A stretch of 23,123 nt of DNA from JBDTVS01 sp040007095 (GTDB lineage: Bacteria; Acidobacteriota; Vicinamibacteria; Vicinamibacterales; CAVVIG01). Position numbers and translations under genes: made by a program. Within the stretch, counting starts at the first letter, position 1. Every line of letters begins with the position of its first letter. Under the pieces are notes generated by a model, which ran no database searches, was not told the origin of the DNA, and worked only from the letters and a program-made list of their open reading frames with translations. The stretch lies in NCBI GenBank assembly GCA_040007095.1, contig JBDTVS010000240.1, forward strand, positions 1-23,123. Reading direction: 5' to 3'. Positions 14,481-23,076 of this stretch are shown in pieces.

Positions 14481-16706
14481 CTACGCCGGCCCACCAGGCA
14501 CGGCCGCCACGTAGTGGGAGAACTTGCGCTCGTAGTCCAGACTCATGCCGAACGGGAACTGGGCGTACGGCCAGAGCACCAGCGATTCTGGCCGCACGTG
14601 GGACGGAATGGCTTGCAAGATACCCGGTTCCACAAAGTCAGGAGTCGGCGTTGCCGACGCAGCCAACTGGACGTGCATTGTGCATCGTGCGCCGGAGAAC
14701 GTGACCCGGAAAGCGCCGGTCAAGAGGCGTGCAATCCGATGATCGGCGTAGAGCGCGTCCTTGTAGAACGCCACATGCGCACCGTTGGGCAACGCTTCCC
14801 TGTCACGGCCCCGCAGGGCGAGAAGCGCCGTCGGAAGGTCGGGCGCAAGCGCCACCCCATGGCGGCTCGCCAGGGTGATGACCTGCTCGCGGTCCAGTAG
14901 CCGCGCGATGTCGCCGGTCTGATAGCGGAGCAGGGGCACCGACCGGTCGGGATCGAGCATCGACGTCGTCATCCGACCGTAGCCGTCGCGGTCGGGGTCG
15001 ACGACTTCGATGAACGTGCGCGTAGGGTTGAACGAGAAGATCATGGGCACCGGGTAGCCCTCGTCCTTGCCGATACCCATCAGCTCCCGCGCCAACGCGG
15101 GAGTGGTAGACAACGCGCGACGCAGCGCGATTGTGGCCCTCGTCTCGAAGCACAGGTGCAGGCCGAGCTCGCCTACCCCGAACGAGGACATGATGTACCC
15201 GCCGTCGGACTGGTCCAGGTTCACGCCGAAACAGGCAGCCAGGTATCCGCGGAAATGCTCGCCGAAGACTTCCTCGCCGATGATCGCGTTCACGCGGTAA
15301 CGACTCCAGTCGAGACCGCGCGCCGCCGCATAGTCGGTGAATTTCTTCAGGAAGAGCGGATCCCCGACCAGGAGGAGCTGATCGTAGTGGTGTCCGAACG
15401 TCTCGACGAGCGCGACCGCCATGTCTTCCCGCACGCTGGTAGTGGCCACGGTCATCAGACGAGAGGAAAAAATCACGCCCATCGGCAGACAGTTGATCGC
15501 CAGCGTCTTGCGAGAGGCGATGTCGAACGCATAGTCAAATGCGCGATCGAGCAACTCCGGTCCGGCCGCCGCCTGCTGCCGGCTGATCACTCCGAACGAA
15601 AATCGCCCGCCGTGTCCGGAGCTCGTGAGGACATCCGCCACGTCCGTCAGGACTCCTCCGACGCTCAGTCTGGCAAGCGGAAATCGGCTGAATGTGTTCG
15701 AGTGCGACAGCAGAGGGCACAGGCGCGTGAACGAGGCGAGATCGCGGACCTGGTCGGCGCCGACGCCGTGTTCCTCGAGCACCGCTCGATATCCCGGCAC
15801 TTCGGTGGCCGCCCGCCGGAATTCACGGAGCAGCAGCACCTCGGTCTCGTGTCCGAAGACCGGCGCGTCGACGTCCATGCCCGCAAGTTTCGAGGCGTCG
15901 CCCTCCCCGGTTGAGCGAGGGGTTGCTGGAGCCGTCAGTTCGACGGTGCGGCCGTCGTCGTCGGGCTGCGGGCAGAACTCCGGTTCGAGTCCGATCACGA
16001 ACGTGTCGAGATCCGGGAATTGCCCGGAGAGGATGATTCTGTCGAACTCCTTCAGATCCATTTGATAGGGCGCGACGAGGCCGAAGTAGTCGCTTTCGGG
16101 ACCAATCACTCGGAACGGCAGTCCCTGCAGCGAGAGCAGATGGACGAGCGATCGCTCCATCCCCGCGAGCCAATGCGTGCCGCCGATCCGTTTTGTCGCC
16201 TGATACAGCGCTTTCAGCAGCGTCGGGAACACGCCGTCGCGGGCCCGCCGCAGTTCCGCCCGGCGGTCTCTCGCCACCGCGACCGCGTGCGAAACCTTCG
16301 ACACACCGTATTCATCGTCGTCAGCGCGCCGGCGGTAGGTTCGGCTCACCGACAACCGGCCAACTTCGACGAGCCGCGTACCCTCGGGATGCTCCATCGC
16401 ATGCGGAAAGGTCGAGCAGTGACGAAACAGCGGAAGTCCGAGCTCGCTGACCCTCACGACACGCGCCGTCCCGGCCAGGTCTCCACGAGTGTCCACGGCG
16501 CCCACATGGATAGAGTGGCGATCGAATTCATCGACCTCCAGTCCGTCCGGATAGTCCTCCGCACGGAGGAACTTCCGTTCGACGCAGTAGACCTGGTGGC
16601 GAAGGCGGTAGCTATTGTCGAGCAACCGCGGCACGCCGTCGATTGGCAGGGCCTCAAAGTAGCGACCGATGCGGCTGTCAATTGATTTGGTCTCGTGTGT
16701 GGTCAT
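14481..16706 (-). CDS. LuxI/FeeM-like acyltransferase fused to adenylate-forming ligase
   Basis: The product has 741 residues and two domains. Residues about 10-245 resemble autoinducer synthases and exosortase-associated N-acyl amino acid synthases: SYRLRHQVYCVERKFL (Arg36, Glu43), VDEFDRHSIHVGAVD (Asp59, Asp62), GDLAGTARVVR and VEVGRLSVSRTYRR (Glu114, Arg117). A Pro/acidic linker follows (246-285). Residues about 286-735 resemble PaaK/LuxE-type adenylate-forming enzymes: a P-loop-like TSSGHGGR (361-368), IIGEEVFGEHFRGYLAACFGV (475-495), SSFGVGELG (507-515) and PLLRYQTGD (591-599, the ATP-ribose-binding Asp599). Inferred role: activate an acyl or aryl acid and transfer it to an amino acid or related amine. 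The P-loop lacks the usual TTG and no clear A10 lysine was identified (Lys728 is a possibility). The ATG at 16706 starts the recognisable domain; the frame upstream is not protein-like. Confidence 0.82.
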   Translation of the reverse strand: MTTHETKSIDSRIGRYFEALPIDGVPRLLDNSYRLRHQVYCVERKFLRAEDYPDGLEVDEFDRHSIHVGAVDTRGDLAGTARVVRVSELGLPLFRHCSTFPHAMEHPEGTRLVEVGRLSVSRTYRRRADDDEYGVSKVSHAVAVARDRRAELRRARDGVFPTLLKALYQATKRIGGTHWLAGMERSLVHLLSLQGLPFRVIGPESDYFGLVAPYQMDLKEFDRIILSGQFPDLDTFVIGLEPEFCPQPDDDGRTVELTAPATPRSTGEGDASKLAGMDVDAPVFGHETEVLLLREFRRAATEVPGYRAVLEEHGVGADQVRDLASFTRLCPLLSHSNTFSRFPLARLSVGGVLTDVADVLTSSGHGGRFSFGVISRQQAAAGPELLDRAFDYAFDIASRKTLAINCLPMGVIFSSRLMTVATTSVREDMAVALVETFGHHYDQLLLVGDPLFLKKFTDYAAARGLDWSRYRVNAIIGEEVFGEHFRGYLAACFGVNLDQSDGGYIMSSFGVGELGLHLCFETRATIALRRALSTTPALARELMGIGKDEGYPVPMIFSFNPTRTFIEVVDPDRDGYGRMTTSMLDPDRSVPLLRYQTGDIARLLDREQVITLASRHGVALAPDLPTALLALRGRDREALPNGAHVAFYKDALYADHRIARLLTGAFRVTFSGARCTMHVQLAASATPTPDFVEPGILQAIPSHVRPESLVLWPYAQFPFGMSLDYERKFSHYVAAVPGGPA

Positions 16707-17164
16707 GATTCGACGCAGCCTATTGCAGGGCAAGGCCAGCCCGGAGGAACGGCGAGACGCCACGCTGTCTCCGGAAACGCCGCCTCGCGTGAACGATCCT
16801 CTCGTCGCTGGCGAGCCTTCGGCGTTCTGTCTGCGTCCATCCTCGCGAGATTCACAACGTTGGTGATTGGCGTTGGGGAAGTGTTTCGAGCCGGTAGGAC
16901 GCGGCCACTCGAATTGCAGTCTCTCATACCGAATCTGATTTCTTGCACTCTCTTGCACGAAGAGCGATGCGAACCTCGGGCCTGGCGCGACCGTTGAGCC
17001 ACCGACCTCGGTCCGTCGCGTAGACGGCCGATCGGGAATCGTCACGATCGACAATCGGCACGCCCGGGAAAAACTTGAACGCTCCGGAACGGACGCCCCG
17101 GCCCGGGTCGCCGGCCGGGCGTGGACCGGCTCATGGCCGGCGATCGTCTGCCGATTACCTGCAC
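16707..17164. other. Divergent intergenic region upstream of fusion gene
   Basis: These 458 bases lie between the minus-strand fusion gene and the plus-strand J-domain gene. No protein-like frame was found, although both strands are open over long stretches because of GC content. The only notable structure is the CTTGCAC direct repeat at 16942-16958, about 240 bp upstream of the fusion start. No convincing sigma-70 or sigma-54 promoter was found; a TGGCC-N-TGCA string near the fusion start has the wrong spacing for sigma-54. Confidence 0.5.
16942..16958. promoter_or_regulatory. Helically phased CTTGCAC direct repeat (copy 1)
   Basis: CTTGCAC occurs at 16942-16948 and again at 16952-16958, exactly one helical turn apart. 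An identical pair with the same spacing lies at 23022-23038. The arrangement suits an activator that binds as a head-to-tail dimer, but no binding protein can be named. Confidence 0.35.
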
Positions 17165-17674
17165 ATGCCAGGCGGCGCGACCTTCGCAGAAGTACTCGAG
17201 CAGGAACTGGCGGGCTTTCAGCCAAGGGGGCCTGTTTCGGCCCCCGCACAGCCCCCGTCGCCGACATACCGGGCACCCCATCCGTTACTCTTCGCCAGGC
17301 CGACTGTCGGTTTCAGGGGCACGGCGTACGGTCCGATTCCGGCGCTCGATTCCATGCTCAGCACGGTTGACGTCCCGACTACCAGGCGCCAGGTCAGCCC
17401 GTCGCTTCCTCCGCCACCTCCACGGATCCTCTCGGCAACCGAGCGTCGAGCGTTGGACAGCCTGGTGGCGCTCGGCGCGCATCTTGACGCCAGCTTCACC
17501 GCCCGCCAACTGCGCAGCGCCTTCCGGACGCTCGCGCGCCGGTATCACCCCGACCGTCACCCGTCGACCAGCGACGCTGAAAGAGCCCGTCTCGCCCGCG
17601 TGTTTGCCGAGCTGAACGACAACCACCGACGCCTTCTGAACGTCGTCGTCGAACCCGTCGGCGTGCATTCCTGA
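17165..17674 (+). CDS. Short J-domain (DnaJ-like) protein
   Basis: The product is 169 residues. It starts MPGGATFAEVLEQELAGF and continues through a Pro-rich low-complexity region (to about residue 90). It ends with a J-domain-like region: LDASFTARQLRSAFRTLARRYHPDRHP, with the HPD tripeptide that stimulates Hsp70 ATPase, then ARVFAELNDNHRRLL. The J-domain sits at the C-terminus and there is no zinc finger, so it is a type III-like co-chaperone, not DnaJ itself. The ATG at 17165 is chosen because protein-like sequence begins there; a TTG at 17075 extends it by 30 low-complexity residues. No ribosome-binding site is clear. It is divergent from the fusion gene. Confidence 0.75.
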   Translation: MPGGATFAEVLEQELAGFQPRGPVSAPAQPPSPTYRAPHPLLFARPTVGFRGTAYGPIPALDSMLSTVDVPTTRRQVSPSLPPPPPRILSATERRALDSLVALGAHLDASFTARQLRSAFRTLARRYHPDRHPSTSDAERARLARVFAELNDNHRRLLNVVVEPVGVHS

Positions 17675-17778
17675 TCGCGCAAGTCGGGGTCCCGCAGGGC
17701 CTCGATCGGGCGAAACCAAAAAACCGAACCCCACCCGATAAATTGCCCTTCCGGTAATCTTTTTCTGTTATCCCGCCG

Positions 17779-17806
17779 TTGACAACGCCTCGGCCGGGAC
17801 GATAAT
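17779..17806 (+). promoter_or_regulatory. Sigma-70-type promoter of the TonB receptor gene
   Basis: TTGACA (17779-17784) and GATAAT (17801-17806) are separated by 16 bp, a near-consensus housekeeping promoter. It lies 130 bp upstream of the receptor GTG, leaving a leader of about 120 nt. It is the best promoter match I found in the window and suggests strong expression. Confidence 0.6.
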
Positions 17807-17935
17807 CACCCTCGAACTTATTCTTTATAGCCAGGCTGCGACACGCTCGTGGCGTCTATCGAGCTAGCGCTGCAGGACTACGCGGTTCTCAAGAAAATCC
17901 ACGGTGTGGTAACCCGGGAACGAAGGGAGAGGGAC

Positions 17936-20900
17936 GTGATCAAATTCGGCAAGGCGTTCGTAATCGGCGCGTGCCTGGCTATCCTGCCGACGATGGCCTA
18001 TGCACAAGGGTCGTCGATTGCGGGGGTGGTCAAGGATGCATCCGGCGCGGTGTTGCCCGGAGTTACGGTGGAAGCCTCGAGCGACGTCCTGATTGAAAAA
18101 GTCCGGTCGGCTGTCACCGACGGGGCGGGGCTGTACAGGATTCTCGCCCTCGCGCCCGGCACCTACACAGTGACCTTTTCGCTCACCGGGTTCAGCACTG
18201 TTAAACGAGAAGGATTCGTGCTGCCTGGCGATTTCGTCGCCACGTTGAACGGCGACTTGAAGGTCGGCGGCCTCGAAGAGACGGTCACCGTCTCGGGCGA
18301 AAGCCCGGTCGTTGACGTCCAGACCGCCAGGCAGCAACGGACGCTCGACAACGATCTCATCCGGAATATTCCCGCAGCTCGTGGATACGCGGCGGTCATG
18401 CTGCTGATTCCCTCGATGGTCCAGTCAGGCGGCGGCAACCCGAACGTGCAGTTGAGTCCCGGCATGATCGTTTTCGGCGGCCGCGGCGGCCGCGGGAACG
18501 AAGGGCAGAGCCAGTTGGACGGCCTGGGCACGGGCGCTGCGATCAACGGCGGCGGCGTGTCCGGTTATGGTCAGCTCGAAACCGCCCAGGAAGTCGTGAT
18601 GACGACCGCGGCCGGTCTCGGCGAGGCGGAGGTCGGTGGTCCGATCATCAACTTCATCCCGAAAACGGGCGGCAACAGCTTCCAGAACCACTATTACTTC
18701 TCGGGCATGAAGGGCGGGATGCAATCCGACAACTACGGCCCGATCCTCGAAAACTTCAGCAATGTTGCCGTGCTCTCTCCGCAGAAGACGTTGTACCTCT
18801 GGGAGACGAGTCTGTCGACGGGCGGCCCGATCAAGAAGGATCGGCTGTGGTTCTTTTACACGACCTCGTATGCGGGCAGCGGGTCCACGCTCCCGGGCAT
18901 GTATTACAACAAGAACGCGGGCGACATCACCAAGTGGCTGTACGAGCCGGACTTCAATCGTCCCGCCGAGAACGGCAACTCGCCGGGGACGATCAGGCCG
19001 ACGCTCAGGCTGACGGCGCAGATCTCCTCGCGCGACAAGCTGAACATGTTCTGGGACCCGAGTATCTTCCGGTTCTCCGACCGCCCACAGATCGGCGGCA
19101 TCAACGGACCGACGGCCGGAGCGCCAGAGACGGGCACGGTCGCGGGAGGCACCGGGTGGAAACAGGGCGGCTACGGTCGTCTGGAACAGATCCGGTGGAC
19201 GTCAACGACCACGAACCGGCTGTTGCTCGAGGCGGGCCTGGGCACGTACCAGCAGAACTGGAACGGCCGCGAGACGCCCGGCAACAATCGCGACCTGATT
19301 CCCGTGACGGAACAGTGCACGGCCGGATGTCCCACCAACGGCAACATTCAGGGTCTGGTGTATCGCGCGCAGAACTGGAACAGCGACTACATGTCGCCCA
19401 ACCGCTGGAATGTCTCGGCGACGTACCTGACCGGCGGGCACAGCATGAAGGTCGGCTACATCGGTGCGTATTACTGGGTCACCAGCTTCCCTTCCACCAA
19501 CAACACGGACCTGGCCTACCGCTTCAACAACGCGGTCCCGAACCAGATCTCGGAGCTCATACGGAACTACAAGGCCGACACGCGCGTCCGGATGAATGCG
19601 CTCTACTGGCAGGACACGTACACAAAGGGGCGTCTGACGCTGCAGGGCGCCTTGCGGTACGACCACGCCTGGAGCTATTTCCCGGAACAGTCGATGGGGC
19701 CGACGCGGTTCCTGCCGACGCCGGTCGTGTTCCCCGAATCGCAGGGCGTCGTCGGCTACAACGACATCGACCCGCGCTTTGGCCTGGCCTACGATCTGTT
19801 CGGCAACGGCAAGACGGCCATCAAAGTCAACGTTGGACGTTATCTCGAGGCAGCGGTTGGGGGGAACGGGAACTACTCGTCGTTGCTGCCCTCTTCGCGC
19901 GTCCAGACGACCGTGACCAGAACGTGGACCGACGCCAATGGCAACTTCGCCCCAAACTGCGACCTGAACAACCCCCTTGCCCAGGACAATCGAACTTCTG
20001 GGGGCGATTTCTGCGGCCAGATCTCGGATTTGAACTTCGGGAAGCCTGTCAATACCTTGTTTTACGACCCGAACATTCTCCAGGGCTGGTACAGCCGGCC
20101 GGACGACTGGATCATCAGCGCGACCGTGCAGCATGAAATCCTGCCGCGGGTCTCGGTCTCCGCGGGTTATACGCGGCGCTGGCTCCAGCACTTCACGGTG
20201 ACCGACAACCGGGCCCAGAGCGGGGCCGATTACACGCCGTTCAGCGTGACGGCGCCGCTCGACCCGCGGCTGCCGGGCGGCGGTGGCTACGTCGTGTCCG
20301 GTCTCTATAACGTAGTGCAGGCCTCGGCCAGCCTCTCGGACAACTACCGCACGTATTCCGACCTCATCTCGCAGGTCTACAACGGCGTCGATGTCGGCGT
20401 GACGGCGAGGATGAAGGACTTCCAGCTCCAGGCCGGGGCCAACACCGGGCAGCGCGTGACCGACTACTGTGCCGTGCGGGCAGAGCTGCCGGAGCAGACC
20501 GGCGCGTTCTCGACCGGCAGCGAAGTGCCGGCGTTCGGCCCGACCAACCCCTACTGTCACTACGCGCCCGGCTGGGACACGCGGTTCACGACGACGGGAA
20601 CCTACACCGTCCCAAAGATCGACGTGCTGTTCAGCGGCGTGCTGACGAGCAGCCCGGGCATCCCGCTGCGCGCGGATTGGACCGTGTCCAACGCGATCGT
20701 GCAGCAGAGCCTCGGCCGGCCGCTTTCCAACAGCGCGCCGAACGTGGTGGTCAACCTGTTGAAGCCCGATGACCAGCGAAGCGAGCGCGTCAACGAGGTC
20801 GACCTCCGCATCGCGAAGATCCTCCGGTTCGGGCGCACGCGCGCGAACGTCGCCGTCGACCTGCTCAATGCGTTCAACCTCAGCACGATCCTGCTCCCGA

Positions 20901-21004
20901 ACCAGGCGTTCATCCCCGGCGGGGCCTGGCTTACTCCGACGGGGACGCAGACGCCCGTGATGACGGCGCGGACCGCGAAGATCACTGTGCAATTCGATTT
21001 CTGA
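17936..21004 (+). CDS. TonB-dependent receptor with carboxypeptidase-regulatory-like domain
   Basis: The product is 1022 residues. A signal peptide (IKFGKAFVIGACLAILPTMAYA) is followed by a carboxypeptidase-regulatory-like beta-sandwich (about 25-105: SIAGVVKDASGAVLPGVTVEA, DGAGLYRILALAPGTYTVTF). Next come a TonB plug (about 115-260: GGLEETVTVSGESPVVDV, IVFGGRGGRGNEGQSQLDGLG) and a long beta-barrel ending KITVQFDF, whose terminal Phe is the outer-membrane assembly signal. This Oar/SusC-like class imports large substrates, often oligosaccharides or peptides, using TonB energy; the substrate here is unknown. The GTG at 17936 is chosen because an AGGGAGAGG ribosome-binding site precedes it and the signal peptide starts there. 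The frame is open upstream to 17849 without protein-like content. The gene is followed by repeat copy B and an exported protein gene. Confidence 0.92.
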   Translation: MIKFGKAFVIGACLAILPTMAYAQGSSIAGVVKDASGAVLPGVTVEASSDVLIEKVRSAVTDGAGLYRILALAPGTYTVTFSLTGFSTVKREGFVLPGDFVATLNGDLKVGGLEETVTVSGESPVVDVQTARQQRTLDNDLIRNIPAARGYAAVMLLIPSMVQSGGGNPNVQLSPGMIVFGGRGGRGNEGQSQLDGLGTGAAINGGGVSGYGQLETAQEVVMTTAAGLGEAEVGGPIINFIPKTGGNSFQNHYYFSGMKGGMQSDNYGPILENFSNVAVLSPQKTLYLWETSLSTGGPIKKDRLWFFYTTSYAGSGSTLPGMYYNKNAGDITKWLYEPDFNRPAENGNSPGTIRPTLRLTAQISSRDKLNMFWDPSIFRFSDRPQIGGINGPTAGAPETGTVAGGTGWKQGGYGRLEQIRWTSTTTNRLLLEAGLGTYQQNWNGRETPGNNRDLIPVTEQCTAGCPTNGNIQGLVYRAQNWNSDYMSPNRWNVSATYLTGGHSMKVGYIGAYYWVTSFPSTNNTDLAYRFNNAVPNQISELIRNYKADTRVRMNALYWQDTYTKGRLTLQGALRYDHAWSYFPEQSMGPTRFLPTPVVFPESQGVVGYNDIDPRFGLAYDLFGNGKTAIKVNVGRYLEAAVGGNGNYSSLLPSSRVQTTVTRTWTDANGNFAPNCDLNNPLAQDNRTSGGDFCGQISDLNFGKPVNTLFYDPNILQGWYSRPDDWIISATVQHEILPRVSVSAGYTRRWLQHFTVTDNRAQSGADYTPFSVTAPLDPRLPGGGGYVVSGLYNVVQASASLSDNYRTYSDLISQVYNGVDVGVTARMKDFQLQAGANTGQRVTDYCAVRAELPEQTGAFSTGSEVPAFGPTNPYCHYAPGWDTRFTTTGTYTVPKIDVLFSGVLTSSPGIPLRADWTVSNAIVQQSLGRPLSNSAPNVVVNLLKPDDQRSERVNEVDLRIAKILRFGRTRANVAVDLLNAFNLSTILLPNQAFIPGGAWLTPTGTQTPVMTARTAKITVQFDF

Positions 21005-21094
21005 CGTCACAGAAGCGAGAAGCCAGAAGTGAGACTGGAGGCCGGGCGCCGGGACTGTAGATGCAGTCCTCGGTGGCCGGCCTCGAGTTGTCTG

Positions 21095-21222
21095 GCAGCC
21101 CGTGGTGAAAGTCTGGGGTCGCACCCGAGAAAGGCGAGGCGCCCCGTCCGGCAAGGCGCGACGACCGAGAATGCCGGGAGTATTTGAGCGAGGAGCAACG
21201 CAGCCGGCGGGATGCATCGCTC
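21095..21222 (-). repeat. Dispersed ~130-bp repeat, copy B (inverted)
   Basis: Reading the minus strand gives GATGCATCCCGCCGGCTGCG, TTGCTCCTCGCTCAAATACT, CCCGGCATTCTCGGTCGTCG, CGCCTTGC and later CTTTCACCACGGGCTGC, which lines up with copy A throughout. It fills most of the gap between the TonB receptor stop and the next gene. The central hairpin is weaker here (AATAC/GCATT). Confidence 0.75.
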
Positions 21223-21275
21223 CTCGAATGCCGTCAGACTTTCAACCCGGGCTGCTGAGTCCCTGGGAGGAGCAC

Positions 21276-22355
21276 ATGACCAAGCGATATCTCCTGCTGA
21301 CCACGCCGATCGCCGCTTTTTTCTGGTCGGCGACGATGGCTGGTGCGCAGGCTCCTGCGCCGACAACCAAATCCAAGTCCACGACCGCGGCGCGATGGAC
21401 GCCCGGCAAGACGCCATGGGGCCATCCGGATCTGCAGGGGGAATGGACCAGCGACAGCGCCCGCGGTATCCCCCGTGAGCGACCCCAGGAGTTCGCGGGC
21501 CGAGCGGAGCTGACCGACCAGGAGCTCGCCGACCGGGAAAAACGAGACGCCCAGACGATCCAGAACGCCGTGGCCGCCACCGGCGCCCAAACCGGAGGGC
21601 GCGACGGATTCTGGCGCGGCTCGCAGACGTTCCGGCAGACATCGCTTGTCGTCGAACCGGCAGACGGCAAGATACCGCCGATCACTCCCGAGGCGCTGCT
21701 CCGCGCGGCGCCGCGGGACCGTGGCAGCTTCGGGAACGGCCCCTTCGACGGACCGGAAGACTTCACGCTCTACGACCGCTGCATCACGCGTGGGATCGTC
21801 GGTGGCGTGCTGCCGGTGCCCTACGGCAATGGGAACCGGATCCTGCAGACGCCCGACGCTTTTATCATCAGCTACGAGATGATTCACGATACGCGCGTGG
21901 TGCCGCTCGACGGTCGCCCGCATCTCAACCAGAAGATTCGCCAGTACCTTGGCGACTCGAGGGGCCACTGGGAAGGCAACACGCTGGTCGTGGAGACGAC
22001 GAACTTCACGGACCAGACCAGCGTCGGCGGCGGGAACGGCAATGGGCTGCGCCACAGCACATCGATGGTCATGACCGAGCGCTTCACCCGTACGGCTCCC
22101 GACGTCCTGATGTACCGGATCACGATCGACGATCCGAAGACCTACACCCGTCCGTGGACCCTCCAGCTGCCGCTGGTGTCGCCACCGGGATTTCAGACCC
22201 TTCCCTATGAGTGTCACGAGGGAAACGGCGCGATCAAATACATCCTCGGTGCCGAGCGGGCGGAGGACCGCGCGATCGCGGAGGACCTGAACAAGGGGAT
22301 CGTGCGGCCGCGCAAGGATCCGCAGAACGACATCAATCGGGCGCCGACCGAATAG
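21276..22355 (+). CDS. Exported protein of unknown function, second family member
   Basis: The product has 359 residues, starting with a signal peptide (MTKRYLLLTTPIAAFFWSATMAGAQA) and an alanine/threonine-rich linker. The secreted domain opens KTPWGHPDLQGEWTSDSARGIPRERP. Its core blocks are DRCITRGIVGGVLPVPYGNGNRI, FIISYEMIHDTRVVPLDGRPH, RGHWEGNTLVVETTNFTDQT, ERFTRTAPDVLMYRITIDDPKTYTRPW and LPYECHEGNGAIKYIL. These match the shorter product of 10550-11392, so the two are paralogues. The role is unknown; the His, Cys and Trp-rich blocks suggest a binding or catalytic surface. The ATG at 21276 follows GGGAGGAGCAC, a strong ribosome-binding site. It follows the TonB receptor on the same strand but is separated by repeat copy B. 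Confidence 0.83.
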   Translation: MTKRYLLLTTPIAAFFWSATMAGAQAPAPTTKSKSTTAARWTPGKTPWGHPDLQGEWTSDSARGIPRERPQEFAGRAELTDQELADREKRDAQTIQNAVAATGAQTGGRDGFWRGSQTFRQTSLVVEPADGKIPPITPEALLRAAPRDRGSFGNGPFDGPEDFTLYDRCITRGIVGGVLPVPYGNGNRILQTPDAFIISYEMIHDTRVVPLDGRPHLNQKIRQYLGDSRGHWEGNTLVVETTNFTDQTSVGGGNGNGLRHSTSMVMTERFTRTAPDVLMYRITIDDPKTYTRPWTLQLPLVSPPGFQTLPYECHEGNGAIKYILGAERAEDRAIAEDLNKGIVRPRKDPQNDINRAPTE

Positions 22356-22490
22356 TCCACGGATCACCGCGGATTCACGTTTGCGCGCAACTTGACGATT
22401 ACCAGGACGTAGGGATCGTCACGACGAAGCATCCAGCTGCCACGCGGGCGGGTCGGGCCGATGCCAGAGCCACACCCGGGAGGCACGTTT

Positions 22491-22748
22491 GTGATGAACT
22501 ATCTCTCTGGACCGAGCACGGGATCTGGGGACAATGATGGTCCCCTAGGCTCCTTCAGACACCCGAGCGACGAATTCATCGATGCATTCAGCGGCTGCTG
22601 CGCATCGCTCGCCGTGCTGCTGAACACCCTCGACTCCCTGGATCCGCCGGAATCGAGCGACGCCTCCAGCGAAATCGTCTACCGTCTGTGCCTTGTGGCC
22701 GGCACGGTGGGATATGGGATTTCGGGGGAGTTGACCGCCGAACCGTAG
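22491..22748 (+). CDS. Small hypothetical protein
   Basis: An 85-residue frame starts at GTG 22491 (or ATG 22494) after GGGAGG with seven-base spacing. An in-frame ATG at 22461 lacks such a site. The predicted protein begins MNYLSGPSTGSGDNDG and contains a helical central part (DEFIDAFSGCCASLAVLLNTLDSL) and a second possible helix (SSEIVYRLCLVAGTVGYGI). Third codon positions are mostly G or C, as in the neighbouring genes. I recognise no family, and it may not be expressed. Confidence 0.4.
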   Translation: MMNYLSGPSTGSGDNDGPLGSFRHPSDEFIDAFSGCCASLAVLLNTLDSLDPPESSDASSEIVYRLCLVAGTVGYGISGELTAEP

Positions 22749-22964
22749 CCTGCCCCTCTTCATGGAACGCCGCCCGACGCGCCCGAGCCAGGCGTCCCCC
22801 CCAACCATCGCCCGTATCCGCTACCCGCCTCACCCCTGAGCGGCAGTCTGCCAGTGCTCGACGGAGTCGCCGGTGGGAATTCGGGAAGACCTTCGGTCAC
22901 GACGCCAACAAGCTGATCAATACTGAGGTGCATTTGAGAGCGCCTGAGGCGGTCCCGCGTTCTC

Positions 22965-22985
22965 CCGGGGCCTGCGGAGCCCCGG
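22965..22985. terminator. GC-rich hairpin, possible terminator
   Basis: CCGGGGC (22965-22971) and GCCCCGG (22979-22985) form a perfect 7-bp stem with a 7-nt loop. There is no U tract. It may end transcription from the upstream genes or belong to an unseen downstream feature. Confidence 0.3.
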
Positions 22986-23021
22986 CCATCAGAGCACCCA
23001 GGGGCTGTTAAGGATGACCAG

Positions 23022-23038
23022 CTTGCACGGACTTGCAC
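23022..23038. promoter_or_regulatory. Helically phased CTTGCAC direct repeat (copy 2)
   Basis: CTTGCAC occurs at 23022-23028 and 23032-23038, the same heptamer and 10-bp period as at 16942-16958, with a different 3-bp spacer (GGA against TCT). It lies about 50 bp upstream of repeat copy C. Any gene it serves lies beyond the window. Confidence 0.35.
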
Positions 23039-23076
23039 TAAGGACCCGTAGATGAATAACGTGCGCATTCTGGCCG

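Noticed and set aside
16707..16740. Possible sigma-54 promoter (CTGGCC...TGCAA on the minus strand)
   Set aside because: The distance between the GG and GC elements is one base short of the required spacing, and it lies too close to the start codon.
16942..16958. CTTGCAC pair read as a sigma-54 -24/-12 promoter
   Set aside because: The -24 element lacks GG and the spacing is one base short. An activator-type direct repeat fits better.
16707..17276. Minus-strand open frame extending the fusion protein by about 190 residues
   Set aside because: The extension has Arg/Pro/Ser-rich composition without domain character and overlaps the J-domain gene. The recognisable domain starts just after ATG 16706.
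19202..21217. Long minus-strand frame (671 codons) antisense to the TonB receptor
   Set aside because: It is Arg/Val/His-rich with no motifs, and mirrors a clearly genuine receptor gene in GC-rich DNA.
21234..22367. Minus-strand frame antisense to the exported protein gene
   Set aside because: It has no signal peptide or family motif; the plus-strand gene has a strong ribosome-binding site and signal peptide.
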